This document shows positions 16,125 through 23,622 of a stretch of DNA of 23,622 bases, piece after piece. Source of the stretch: PHAA01 sp040217755. Its GTDB lineage: Bacteria; Bacillota; Syntrophomonadia; Syntrophomonadales; Syntrophomonadaceae. Location of the stretch: the NCBI GenBank assembly GCA_040217755.1, contig JBEHWJ010000025.1, positions 1 through 23,622 on the forward strand, read 5' to 3'. The translations under genes and the position numbers were made by a program. Each line of letters starts with the position of its first letter. Position 1 is the stretch's first letter. Under the pieces are notes generated by a model. That model was not told the origin of the DNA, did no database searches, and saw nothing but the letters and a program-made list of their open reading frames with translations.

Positions 16125-16174
16125 AGTTGCCGTAAAATACAGCCTTTGCGGCAGGGTGTAAACCGTAACCATTC

Positions 16175-16203
16175 TTTACAAAGCGTTAACTTTTTGTCAT
16201 AAT
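16175..16203 (+). promoter_or_regulatory. Promoter of tatA
   Basis: TTTACA (16175-16180) and CATAAT (16198-16203) are 17 bases apart, in the 160-base gap between tatC and tatA. It would let tatA be expressed in excess over tatC, as Tat stoichiometry requires. Confidence 0.5.
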
Positions 16204-16284
16204 ATCTTGTGGAGCAAGAGTCCTGAATGGAAGACAATATACCGAAGTTAACTACCTTGGTGGGTATCGTAAGGAGGAAATATT

Positions 16285-16467
16285 TTGTTCGGATTTTTAG
16301 GCAATATCGGGCCATGGGAACTGATTCTGATATTGGTAATAGTACTGGTCATTTTTGGCCCGGGAAAACTGCCCAAGGTAGGGGAGTCACTCGGGAAGGC
16401 TCTCAATAGTTTCAAGAAAGCCAAGGAAGAAGATGAGGAAGGACCGGATTCCCCAAAAGATAAATGA
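16285..16467 (+). CDS. tatA: Sec-independent protein translocase TatA
   Basis: The 60-residue protein has one membrane span (about residues 10-23, PWELILILVIVLVI), the FGPGKLP hinge and an amphipathic helix (KVGESLGKALNSFKKA), followed by an acidic tail. This is the standard TatA pattern; TatA oligomerises to form the protein-conducting path with TatC. The TTG start at 16285 follows a perfect AAGGAGG by seven bases. A separate promoter lies upstream and a terminator follows directly. No TatB-like gene is seen, as is usual in Firmicutes. Confidence 0.93.
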   Translation: MFGFLGNIGPWELILILVIVLVIFGPGKLPKVGESLGKALNSFKKAKEEDEEGPDSPKDK

Positions 16468-16470
16468 GAC

Positions 16471-16496
16471 GGGCCTGAGCAACAGGCCCCTTTTTT
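16471..16496 (+). terminator. Intrinsic terminator after tatA
   Basis: A GC-rich seven-base stem (GGGCCTG with CAGGCCC) around loop AGCAA is followed by C and six T residues. It lies only 25 bases before the precorrin-2 dehydrogenase start, so any transcript reaching the heme genes from here must read through it. Confidence 0.85.
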
Positions 16497-16520
16497 CCGT
16501 TTAGATACCGAGGAGCGATG

Positions 16521-17162
16521 ATGGAACACCTGTATCCGATTTTTATCGATCTAGCTGACAAATTGTGTCTGGTCGTAGGCGGAGGCAAAGTAGCCCAACG
16601 CAAGATCGGGACCCTTTTGGAGTATAAGGCCCAGGTACTGGCAGTTAGTCCGGATGCTACTGACAGGATCAAGTATTGGGCGCAGCGGGAGCTTATTACC
16701 TGGAAATCGAGACTTTTTGAGCCATCAGACCTGGAAGATGTTTTCCTGGTCTTTATTGCGACCGGGGATAGCCGGACCAATATAGAGATAGCTGCTCTTT
16801 GCCGGAAGATAGGCATTATGGTGAATGCCGTCGACGACCCGGATAACTGTGATTTTTACGTACCGGCTATCCTGAGGCGGGATTCATTATGTGTAGCTGT
16901 CTCTACTGAAGGCAAGAGCCCGCTGCTGGCCGCCAAACTGCGCAATGAACTGGAGAACATGATCCCGGCCGAGTACGGAGATTGGGTCGAGATTTTGGGG
17001 CGGTTAAGGGACGAGATCAAACGTTCAGATCTTGACATCGACCGGCGCCAGCAACTTTTTACCGATTTGGTCTATTCGGACATTTTGGATTTATTGATCC
17101 AAGGACGAAAACAGGAAGCAGAGGAGCGGATTACTGCATGTATGTCCTGCTTACGGGGATAA
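16521..17162 (+). CDS. Precorrin-2 dehydrogenase / sirohydrochlorin ferrochelatase-like (SirC/Met8/CysG N-terminal type)
   Basis: About 213 residues. YPIFIDLADKLCLVVGGGKVAQRKI has the GGGxVA NAD-binding loop typical of this family, and NAVDDPDNCDFYVPAILRRDSLCVAVSTEGKSPLLAAKLR is the conserved middle region containing the usual catalytic aspartate area. It oxidises precorrin-2 to sirohydrochlorin, and some homologues also insert iron. ATG 16521 lies five bases from GAGGAG; ATG 16518 is too close. The end overlaps hemA by 25 bases. With the siroheme decarboxylase and radical SAM genes downstream it feeds the siroheme route to heme. Confidence 0.92.
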   Translation: MEHLYPIFIDLADKLCLVVGGGKVAQRKIGTLLEYKAQVLAVSPDATDRIKYWAQRELITWKSRLFEPSDLEDVFLVFIATGDSRTNIEIAALCRKIGIMVNAVDDPDNCDFYVPAILRRDSLCVAVSTEGKSPLLAAKLRNELENMIPAEYGDWVEILGRLRDEIKRSDLDIDRRQQLFTDLVYSDILDLLIQGRKQEAEERITACMSCLRG

Positions 17163-18454
17163 ATCACCAGACTGCGCCGGTGGAGATTCGAGAGCGTTTT
17201 ACTTTTGCGCCTTCTCAGTTGGAGCAAGCTTACCGGCAATTGAAAGACGACCCGGCATTAGAGGGTTTGGTAATATTGAATACCTGCAACCGCACGGAAT
17301 TGTATGCTACTGCCAGGGATATCGAAAAAGGTCAGGAGCAGCTAAGGTCATTTCTGGCGACGATTTCAAATCTGCCTACGGAGCAACTGGAAGGATACGT
17401 CTACCAGCCCAACTGTTATAGCGCTATCGAGCACCTCTTCCGGGTCTCATCAGGGCTGGATTCGATGATAGTCGGCGAAACCCAGGTTTTGGGGCAGGTC
17501 AAGGAAGCTTATTTGAAAGCACAGGAATACAAGGCGTCTGATGGGGTACTGAACAGCCTGTTCCAGAAGGCTATCTATGTTGGTAAAAAAGTCCGCACCG
17601 CCACCGCCATCGACCAGCACCCGGTATCAGTCAGCTACGCCGCTGTCGAACTGGCCAAAAAAACCCTTGGGTCACTGCAGGATAAGACTGTGTTGGTGGT
17701 CGGGGCGGGGGAGATGGCGGATTTGGCCACCCAATACCTGATGGTGAACGGGGTCAATTCGGTTATCATCTCCAATCGTTCTTACGAGAAGGCGGTCGAG
17801 ATGGCAGCCGTATTCGATGGCCGGGCAGCGCGTTTGGACCGGTTGCCCTCCGAGTTGGTGAATGCGGATATTGTAATAAGCTGTACGGCCGCCCGGCATT
17901 ATGTTCTAAGAGAGGACAACTGCCGCGAAGCCCTATTGGCTCGTAAGGGTCGCAAGATCATAATGATAGATGTGGCCGTCCCCAGGGATATAGATCCGGC
18001 TCTTAACAGCATCGAAGGGGTTTTCCTTTATGATATTGACGATCTGCAGGGAGTCATCGATTTGAATATGACGGCCCGGCGCAAGGCAGCCTTTAAGGCC
18101 AACTCGATAATAGCCGATGAATTGGATGATTTCAATGAATGGATGGCCAGCCTGTCTGTTGTCCCGGTCATCAGCGCACTGAAAAAACATGGTGAGGTCA
18201 TCAAGCAAAATGAATTGAAAAAAGCATTCAACCGTTTGGGGAAAGTCACCGACCGCGAAAAAGAAATCATGACGGCCATGGCCCATTCCATAGTAAATCA
18301 GCTCCTGCATTATCCGGTGGTGAATTTAAAGGAGATGGCCGTTAGCAACCAGGGGCATCTCTACGCTGAAATTGTGAAAAAACTGTTCAGCCTCGATTTA
18401 CCGGATGAGGAGCAGGGCGGATATGAACAAATTAAGACTGGGAACCAGAGGTAG
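17138..18454 (+). CDS. hemA: Glutamyl-tRNA reductase
   Basis: The 438-residue enzyme reduces glutamyl-tRNA to glutamate-1-semialdehyde with NADPH, the first step of C5 tetrapyrrole synthesis. The start MYVLLTGINHQTAPVEIRE, the catalytic Cys50 in LNTCNRTELYA, and an NADPH-binding loop VLVVGAGEMADLA near residue 187 are all present, along with SGLDSMIVGETQVLGQVKEAY. The ATG is within the end of the preceding gene, 11 bases from AGGAG. The end overlaps hemC by 32 bases. Glutamate-1-semialdehyde aminomutase (hemL) is not in the window. Confidence 0.96.
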   Translation: MYVLLTGINHQTAPVEIRERFTFAPSQLEQAYRQLKDDPALEGLVILNTCNRTELYATARDIEKGQEQLRSFLATISNLPTEQLEGYVYQPNCYSAIEHLFRVSSGLDSMIVGETQVLGQVKEAYLKAQEYKASDGVLNSLFQKAIYVGKKVRTATAIDQHPVSVSYAAVELAKKTLGSLQDKTVLVVGAGEMADLATQYLMVNGVNSVIISNRSYEKAVEMAAVFDGRAARLDRLPSELVNADIVISCTAARHYVLREDNCREALLARKGRKIIMIDVAVPRDIDPALNSIEGVFLYDIDDLQGVIDLNMTARRKAAFKANSIIADELDDFNEWMASLSVVPVISALKKHGEVIKQNELKKAFNRLGKVTDREKEIMTAMAHSIVNQLLHYPVVNLKEMAVSNQGHLYAEIVKKLFSLDLPDEEQGGYEQIKTGNQR

Positions 18455-19343
18455 CCAACTGGCCTTGTGGCAGGCCGATAAGGTGGCTGCGGAGCTGCGC
18501 GGCCGTATGCCCGGACTCGAAATAGAGACGGTGGTCATCAAAACCAAGGGCGATAAAATTTTGGACGTCGCTCTGTCCAAGATCGGTGATAAAGGACTTT
18601 TTACCCGAGAAATCGAGAACGCTCTTCTGGCCGGTGAAGTGGATCTGGCCGTGCACAGCATGAAAGACTTACCCTCATTTCTTGCCCCGGGGCTGGCATT
18701 GGGCGCGGTGCTGCAACGCGAAGATCCCCGGGACGTCCTTATTTCCCACCGTGATTGTACATTGGAAACGTTGCCCCGCAACGGCATAGTAGGCACCTCC
18801 AGCTTACGTCGGATTGCCCAGCTCAAGAACCTGCGGCCCGACCTACGCGTTACCGATCTGCGGGGCAATGTCGAGACTCGTATCCGCAAGATGGCCGAGC
18901 AGGGGCTGGACGCGATAATTCTAGCCTATGCCGGGGTGGTGCGCCTGGGCCTTACCGTCAATATAACCCAGATAATCTCAGTAGATCAGGTACTGCCGGC
19001 AGTAGGGCAGGGGGCCATTGCCGTCGAGATCAGAGCAGATGATGAAGAAACTGCCGCTGTCATCGGCAATATCAACCACAACCCCACCTATTTTACCACC
19101 CTGGCGGAGAGGGCCTTTTTGCGGGAGCTGGAGGGAGGATGCCAGGTACCGATCGGCTGTTTGGGCCGTATCGACGACGAAGGCCTGCTCCTGGAAGGAC
19201 TTATCGCTTCCCTGGATGGTGGCGTTATGCTGAAAGACAAGGTGTCGGGGCCAATTGTCCAGGCGGAAGAAATGGGCCGCAACCTGGCTCGAAGACTGCT
19301 TGACCAGGGTGGGCGGGAAGTATTGCAGGGAATAGGCGATTAG
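18423..19343 (+). CDS. hemC: Porphobilinogen deaminase (hydroxymethylbilane synthase)
   Basis: The 306-residue enzyme joins four porphobilinogens to hydroxymethylbilane. MNKLRLGTRGSQLALWQ at the start, Asp82 in HSMKDLPS (catalytic) and Cys240 in ELEGGCQVPIG (attachment of the dipyrromethane cofactor) are intact. ATG 18423 is preferred over an in-frame ATG at 18405 because it aligns with the family start; GAGGAG lies ten bases upstream, inside hemA. Confidence 0.96.
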   Translation: MNKLRLGTRGSQLALWQADKVAAELRGRMPGLEIETVVIKTKGDKILDVALSKIGDKGLFTREIENALLAGEVDLAVHSMKDLPSFLAPGLALGAVLQREDPRDVLISHRDCTLETLPRNGIVGTSSLRRIAQLKNLRPDLRVTDLRGNVETRIRKMAEQGLDAIILAYAGVVRLGLTVNITQIISVDQVLPAVGQGAIAVEIRADDEETAAVIGNINHNPTYFTTLAERAFLRELEGGCQVPIGCLGRIDDEGLLLEGLIASLDGGVMLKDKVSGPIVQAEEMGRNLARRLLDQGGREVLQGIGD

Positions 19344-19354
19344 GAGAATAAATG

Positions 19355-20887
19355 ATGGCTGAACAAGGATTCGTGTACTTAATCGGGGCTGGGCCAGGTG
19401 ATCCCGGCTTATTTACCATAAAGGGCCAACAGATACTCGAAAAAGCCGATGTAGTCGTCTACGATCGGCTGATCGGGCGGGAGATACTTGACCGTGCCCG
19501 ACTGGATGCGGAGATGATATATGTGGGCAAGGCATCCAGCCGCCACGCCCTCCCCCAGGAAGATATAAACCGGATATTGGTGGAGAAGGCCCGGCAAGGC
19601 AAGATTGTGGCCCGCCTTAAAGGCGGAGACCCTTTCGTGTTTGGCCGGGGCGGGGAGGAAGCCCAATACGTGCGGCAGCATGGCATCGGTTTCGAGGTTG
19701 TACCGGGGATAACCTCAGCCGTGGCAGTTCCTGCCTATGCTGGCATACCAGTTACCCATCGGGATGCAACTTCCAGTTTTGCGGTTATCACCGGGCATGA
19801 GAAACCCGGGAAACAAGTCAGTTCCATCCAGTGGGATAAGATTGCCACCGGGATCGGGACCCTTGTATTTCTGATGGGGGTCGAGAACCTGGAATCCATC
19901 GTAAGCAATCTTTTACAGGCGGGGCGCGATGCAGATACCCCGGTAGCTTTGATCCGCCGCGGGACCTTCCCGGATCAGGAGGTAGTGAGCGGTAGCTTGG
20001 GCGACATCGTGGCCAGGGTTCAGCAAGCCGGATTGCAGCCCCCCGCTATTATCGTAGTCGGTGAAACGGTCAAACTGCGCGATGAGCTGAAATGGCGTGA
20101 AAATGGTCGGCTGTGGGGTACCAGAGTGGTCGTCACCCGAGCTCGGGCCCAGGCCAGTGGCTTGTTGCAGCGTATCCGCGACGAGGGAGGGGAAGCCATC
20201 GAGTTTCCCGCGATCGAAATAGTCAGGCAGGAAGACCTCTCCGCTCTGCATGAAGCATTTGCCCGGCTGGAGGAATACACCTGGATTGTTTTTACCAGTG
20301 TTAATGCCGTCGATATCTTTTTCAGTGAATTACAGACCAGGGAGATCGATATCAGGGATTTAAAGGGCATCAAAATTTGTGCTATCGGGCCTGCCACAGC
20401 AGTCAAACTCGCAGACAGGGGTCTGAAGGTTGATTTAATTCCTGAGGAATATAGGGCTGAAGGGATAGTCGCCGGGCTCAGGCAAAACATTAAACCGGCG
20501 GAACGCATACTCCTGCCCCGGGCCCAGGGAGCGCGACAGATTCTGCCGGAAAGCCTGCGGGAAATGGGTGCTGTGGTCGATGAGGTGATCATATACCGCT
20601 CCCAAACTGCTTCGCGGGTAGACGAAGCCATGCTGCAGGATTTAAGAGAAGGTAACTTCGATTATATAACATTTACCAGTTCATCTACTGTAACCAATTT
20701 TGTTAATATAATAGGGCAGGAAAACGTCATCCATATCGACGCCGGGGTGAAAGTAGCCTGCATCGGTCCAATAACCGCCCGCACCGCTCGGGAAAATGGA
20801 TTCACGGTTGATTTAATGCCGGACCGATATATCATCGGTGCTCTCCTGGATGCTATTATCGCCGACCGCGACACGCGGATCCAATGA
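19355..20887 (+). CDS. cobA-hemD: Fused uroporphyrinogen-III C-methyltransferase / uroporphyrinogen-III synthase
   Basis: About 510 residues in two domains. Residues 1 to about 245 are CobA/SUMT: VYLIGAGPGDPGLFTIKG and VARLKGGDPFVFGRGGEEA are its two signatures, and it methylates uroporphyrinogen III twice to precorrin-2. Residues about 255-510 are HemD, starting TRVVVTRARAQASGLLQRIRDEGGEAIEFPAIEI, which closes hydroxymethylbilane to uroporphyrinogen III; YITFTSSSTVTNFV near the end is typical. The fusion is common in Firmicutes. AGGAG lies seven bases from ATG 19355 and four from ATG 19352, so either is possible. Its TGA overlaps the ATG of a possible small ORF. Confidence 0.95.
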   Translation: MAEQGFVYLIGAGPGDPGLFTIKGQQILEKADVVVYDRLIGREILDRARLDAEMIYVGKASSRHALPQEDINRILVEKARQGKIVARLKGGDPFVFGRGGEEAQYVRQHGIGFEVVPGITSAVAVPAYAGIPVTHRDATSSFAVITGHEKPGKQVSSIQWDKIATGIGTLVFLMGVENLESIVSNLLQAGRDADTPVALIRRGTFPDQEVVSGSLGDIVARVQQAGLQPPAIIVVGETVKLRDELKWRENGRLWGTRVVVTRARAQASGLLQRIRDEGGEAIEFPAIEIVRQEDLSALHEAFARLEEYTWIVFTSVNAVDIFFSELQTREIDIRDLKGIKICAIGPATAVKLADRGLKVDLIPEEYRAEGIVAGLRQNIKPAERILLPRAQGARQILPESLREMGAVVDEVIIYRSQTASRVDEAMLQDLREGNFDYITFTSSSTVTNFVNIIGQENVIHIDAGVKVACIGPITARTARENGFTVDLMPDRYIIGALLDAIIADRDTRIQ

Positions 20888-20985
20888 TCGTAACCTGGGA
20901 TAGCAGAGAAAAAGACAATAGCTGGTTGTCTTACTGCAAAAATTATGTCGATGTAGATGCAAACATTAAGGAGGGGACGATATGA
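20884..20985 (+). CDS. Candidate 33-codon small ORF between cobA-hemD and hemB
   Basis: An uninterrupted 33-codon frame fills the spacer exactly. Its ATG overlaps the cobA-hemD TGA (ATGA at 20884-20887), and its TGA overlaps the hemB ATG (ATGA at 20982-20985). The product would start MIVTWDSREKDNSW, end DANIKEGTI, and be soluble with one Cys and two Trp. There is no ribosome binding site of its own, so expression would need coupling to cobA-hemD. A spacer this long stays open by chance in about one case in five on even base composition, so the double ATGA overlap is the stronger clue. It may be an unannotated small protein or only a coupling device. Confidence 0.35.
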   Translation: MIVTWDSREKDNSWLSYCKNYVDVDANIKEGTI

Positions 20986-21959
20986 GTTTTCCCACTAAAC
21001 GGATGAGAAGACTGCGTGCCAACGATACCATCCGCAGTATGGTTCGGGAAACCCATGTGAATGTGGCGGATTTCATCTACCCCCTGTTTGTGACTTTTGG
21101 AGAAAATAAGCGCACCCCCGTCAATTCTATGCCCGGGGTATATCAATTATCGGTGGACAACCTGCGTCCCGAGGTCGATGAAATCCATTCGCTGGGTATT
21201 CCCGCGGTCCTGTTGTTTGGAATACCTGAGCATAAAGACAGCCTGGCCAGTTCCGGTTACGATGAACATGGGGTGGTACAGGAAGCCACCCGGGCGATAA
21301 AGAGTGCTTACCCAGATCTGCTGGTGGTTACTGATGTTTGCCTGTGCGAATACATGGACCACGGCCATTGTGGCATCGTTGAACCGGACGGGACGGTGAA
21401 CAACGACGCCAGCTTGGAACTTCTGGCCCGGGAAGCCTTATCCCATGTAGAGGCGGGCGCCGATATAGTAGCGCCTTCCGATATGATGGATGGACGGGTG
21501 GGCCATATCAGAAAGGTGTTGGATGCCCAGGGTTATGCTCATATCCCCATAATGTCTTACGCCGCCAAGTATGCCTCGGCTTTCTATGGGCCATTCCGGG
21601 AAGCGGCGGAATCAGCCCCCAAGTTTGGCAATCGCAAAACTTATCAGATGGATCCGGCCAACATTTTGGAGGCACTCCGTGAAGTGGAATCGGATATTGA
21701 AGAAGGAGCAGATATCGTGATGGTCAAGCCAGCCCTGGCCTACCTCGATGTACTGAAGGCGGTAAAAGACAAGTTTGCCTATCCGACGGCGGCCTATAAC
21801 GTGAGCGGTGAATACGCCATGGTGAAGGCAGCAGCCGCCCAAGGGTGGATTGATGAGGGAACGGTTATGCTGGAGATCCTGACTGCGATTAAAAGGGCCG
21901 GGGCTGATATCATCATTACCTACGCCGCCAAAGATATGGCGCGGATTATCGGACGCTGA
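20982..21959 (+). CDS. hemB: Porphobilinogen synthase (delta-aminolevulinate dehydratase)
   Basis: The 325-residue enzyme condenses two 5-aminolevulinates to porphobilinogen. Zinc ligands Cys120, Cys122 and Cys130 lie in DVCLCEYMDHGHCG, so it is of the zinc-dependent type. The Schiff-base lysines are Lys196 (MSYAAKYASAFYGPFR) and Lys249 (VMVKPALAYLD). A very strong AAGGAGGGG precedes the ATG at good spacing. Length is normal. It lies in the middle of the heme operon, after cobA-hemD and before the ahb genes. Confidence 0.97.
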   Translation: MSFPTKRMRRLRANDTIRSMVRETHVNVADFIYPLFVTFGENKRTPVNSMPGVYQLSVDNLRPEVDEIHSLGIPAVLLFGIPEHKDSLASSGYDEHGVVQEATRAIKSAYPDLLVVTDVCLCEYMDHGHCGIVEPDGTVNNDASLELLAREALSHVEAGADIVAPSDMMDGRVGHIRKVLDAQGYAHIPIMSYAAKYASAFYGPFREAAESAPKFGNRKTYQMDPANILEALREVESDIEEGADIVMVKPALAYLDVLKAVKDKFAYPTAAYNVSGEYAMVKAAAAQGWIDEGTVMLEILTAIKRAGADIIITYAAKDMARIIGR

Positions 21960-21981
21960 TCGGACGAGCCGGTGGTAGATC

Positions 21982-23070
21982 GTGACTAGTGTGCGGATTC
22001 TTGCCGGTCGGCTATTTCATAATATTTCTCAGGATGAGCCGACCCCATCGTGGGATCGGATGTTGGGGGGATTGACGATGCTGGTTTCTTGGAACACTAC
22101 CAATCAGTGCAACATGCTTTGCGATCACTGCTATCGAGATGCCGGAGTCAGAAGCGAGGACGAGCTTTCCACCGCCCAGGCCCGGAAATTGATCGAAGAG
22201 ATAAAAAAGGCAGGTTTCCAGATCATGATCTTCAGCGGTGGTGAACCACTGATGCGTCCCGATATATATGAACTGGCTTCTTTTGCCACCGGGTTGGGAT
22301 TACGCGCCGTCATGGGCACCAATGGCAGTCTCATCGCTGCCGGGGTTGCCCGCAAAATAAAGGAAGCGGGATTTATGGCAGCCGGGGTCAGCCTGGACAG
22401 CCTGGACCCGGGCAAGAACAATAATTTCCGCAAGTTGGATAATGCCTACCAGCTGACCGTTGAAGGTATGCGCAATCTGAAGGAGGCTGGAGTACCCTTT
22501 CAGATTCACACCACCGTGATGGATTGGAATGTCGGTGAACTGGAGGCAATAACCGATTTTGCCATCGAGATAGGGGCCATGGCCCACCATGTATTCTTCC
22601 TGGTACCGACCGGCCGGGCCGTGAATATCGAGGATGAGGCGTTGAGGGTGGTTGAATACGAGAAGACCCTGGCGCGGCTGATGGAGAAACAGAGAACGGT
22701 CCCTATCGAGATAAAACCGACCTGCGCCCCTCAATTTATCAGGGTGGCAGACAAGAAAGGCATACCTCTGCGGTTTTCCAAAGGATGCCTGGCGGGCATA
22801 AGTTATTGCATCATAAGTCCGACCGGGGACGTCCAACCCTGCGCATACCTGGACATGCGCCTGGGTAACGTCAAAGACCAGCCTTTCGATGTTATCTGGC
22901 GGGAGAATGAGACTCTGCAAAGGTTGCGCACCATGGATTACCAAGGCAAGTGCGGCATCTGCGATTTTAAAGAACGATGTGGTGGATGCCGGGCCCGGGC
23001 CAATTATTATAATGGTGATTTTATGGCTGAAGATACATGGTGTCTCTATCACCCCAGGGGGGGAGAATAG
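21982..23070 (+). CDS. Radical SAM heme-biosynthesis protein, AhbD/NirJ2-like
   Basis: The 362-residue protein has the radical SAM cluster motif CNMLCDHC (Cys43, Cys47, Cys50) in SWNTTNQCNMLCDHCYRDAG, then FSGGEPLMRPD, and a C-terminal SPASM-like region with several cysteines (GCLAGISYC, QPCAYL, CGICDFKERCGGCRARA, TWC) for auxiliary clusters. The SWNTTNxCN context fits NirJ2/AhbD, the enzyme that converts Fe-coproporphyrin III to heme by oxidative decarboxylation. AhbC/NirJ1 (removal of acetate groups) is the alternative, and a companion would be expected outside the window. GTG 21982 has only a weak GGTGG upstream; it lies 22 bases after hemB. Confidence 0.88.
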   Translation: MTSVRILAGRLFHNISQDEPTPSWDRMLGGLTMLVSWNTTNQCNMLCDHCYRDAGVRSEDELSTAQARKLIEEIKKAGFQIMIFSGGEPLMRPDIYELASFATGLGLRAVMGTNGSLIAAGVARKIKEAGFMAAGVSLDSLDPGKNNNFRKLDNAYQLTVEGMRNLKEAGVPFQIHTTVMDWNVGELEAITDFAIEIGAMAHHVFFLVPTGRAVNIEDEALRVVEYEKTLARLMEKQRTVPIEIKPTCAPQFIRVADKKGIPLRFSKGCLAGISYCIISPTGDVQPCAYLDMRLGNVKDQPFDVIWRENETLQRLRTMDYQGKCGICDFKERCGGCRARANYYNGDFMAEDTWCLYHPRGGE

Positions 23071-23541
23071 GTGCCGGTACTTGATAAAATTGACCGCCAG
23101 ATATTGAACCTGCTGCAGAACGATTTCCCTTTGGCCGCCCAGCCTTTTAAGGCAATAGCTGAGCGGATGGGGATAAGCGAAGAAGAGGTATTAACCCGCG
23201 TCGGGATTATGAAGTCGACCGGACTCATCCGGAGGATCGGGGGCGTAATGGATACGCGCTCACTGGGTTGTTACTCGACCTTGTGCGCAGCGATGGTGCC
23301 CGCCTCCAGGATCGAAGAAGCGGTGGAGGTAATCAATCGTCTTCCCGGGGTAACCCACAATTATCTGCGTGACCATGATTATAATCTATGGTTTACATTG
23401 ACAGTTCCATCGCGGGCAGAAGCGGATGAAACATTAAGTGATTTGGAATCGGCCCTGGAGGTTGAGATCGTCAGCATGCCGGCCGAAAAAGTATTCAAGA
23501 TCAGAGTAAATTTCGATATGGAGATACCCGATGAGGATTGA
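23071..23541 (+). CDS. Siroheme decarboxylase subunit (AhbA/AhbB, NirD/L-like, Lrp/AsnC fold)
   Basis: The 156-residue protein has an Lrp-type N-terminal helix-turn-helix (DKIDRQILNLLQNDFPLAAQPFKAIAERMGISEEEVLTRV) and a C-terminal ligand-binding domain. The block GVTHNYLRDHDYNLWFTL, with His96 and His102, is typical of siroheme decarboxylases, which act as AhbA/AhbB pairs to remove two carboxyls and give 12,18-didecarboxysiroheme. Lrp-like DNA-binding regulation is the less likely alternative, given the neighbours. GTG 23071 follows GGGGGAG. Its end overlaps the next, paralogous gene by 11 bases. Which of AhbA or AhbB it is cannot be settled here. Confidence 0.9.
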   Translation: MPVLDKIDRQILNLLQNDFPLAAQPFKAIAERMGISEEEVLTRVGIMKSTGLIRRIGGVMDTRSLGCYSTLCAAMVPASRIEEAVEVINRLPGVTHNYLRDHDYNLWFTLTVPSRAEADETLSDLESALEVEIVSMPAEKVFKIRVNFDMEIPDED

Positions 23542-23622
23542 CCCTATAGATTTGAGCATACTGGAATTGATTCAAGGCGATTTACCCCTCGAGTCGCAAC
23601 CCTTCGCGGGATTGTCACAGCA
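23531..23622 (+). CDS. Second siroheme decarboxylase subunit (partial, N-terminal 30 residues)
   Basis: The frame opens MRIDPIDLSILELIQGDLPL and continues SQPFAGLSQ to the right edge. It is the same pattern as the previous gene (DxxDxxILxLxQxDxPLxxQPF), so it is the paired subunit of the siroheme decarboxylase. ATG 23531 is seven bases from GGAG and overlaps the preceding gene by 11 bases, implying coupled translation of equal amounts. The gene is cut by the window. Confidence 0.85.
   Translation, partial: MRIDPIDLSILELIQGDLPLESQPFAGLSQ

Noticed and set aside
20912..20932. Hairpin between cobA-hemD and hemB
   Set aside because: The seven-base AAGACAA/TTGTCTT stem has no T run after it and lies in the possible small ORF, so it is not a terminator; it may be chance.

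Overview
The window looks like chromosomal DNA from an anaerobic, low-to-mid-GC member of the Firmicutes (Clostridia, possibly Syntrophomonadales or a relative). The reasons are a HutP-family protein next to an AroH-type chorismate mutase, a ferredoxin-linked 2-oxoacid oxidoreductase operon, siroheme-dependent heme synthesis genes, frequent TTG/GTG starts with strong GGAGG-type ribosome binding sites, and sigma-A-like promoters. The genus is inference. No tRNA, rRNA, CRISPR array, insertion sequence or phage gene was seen. No gene-free stretch exceeds 300 bases.

Layout. (1) 1-710, minus: C-terminally cut TrmO/TsaA-type tRNA methyltransferase with a probable FmdE-like second domain. It diverges from an RluB-type pseudouridine synthase (853-1572), and an unrecognised protein follows (1668-2099). 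(2) 2212-5470: a P-loop ATPase, a two-cluster ferredoxin subunit, and the alpha, beta and gamma subunits of a VOR/KOR-type 2-oxoacid:ferredoxin oxidoreductase, in one tight operon. (3) 5536-8257: a LarB homologue without LarC/LarE, a single-span membrane protein whose start is disturbed by a G6 run, a divergent HutP-family protein, AroH, and a small polytopic membrane protein. (4) 8371-10235, minus: a Nit2-like amidase and TrpRS, divergent from speD (10492-10872), which ends in a strong hairpin terminator. (5) 11101-15327: a probable menaquinone side-chain block: a polyprenyl-synthase homologue that has lost both aspartate-rich motifs, a UbiD-type decarboxylase, a UbiA-type prenyltransferase and an intact polyprenyl diphosphate synthase. 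(6) 15345-16467: TatC and TatA. (7) 16521 to the right edge: precorrin-2 dehydrogenase, HemA, HemC, a CobA-HemD fusion, a possible 33-codon small ORF, HemB, an AhbD/NirJ2-like radical SAM protein, an AhbA/B siroheme decarboxylase subunit and the start of its paralogue. This is most of the route from glutamyl-tRNA through uroporphyrinogen III and siroheme to heme.

Together, regions 5-7 supply a lipid quinone, heme, and export of folded cofactor-bearing proteins, which suggests membrane-bound electron transport in a strict anaerobe; region 2 supplies reduced ferredoxin from 2-oxoacids. The points most worth a second look are the inactive-looking prenyl synthase paired with an intact one, the TrmO-FmdE fusion, the ATGA-bracketed small ORF before hemB, the HutP homologue that appears to lack two metal-binding histidines, and the G6 run at 6331-6336.
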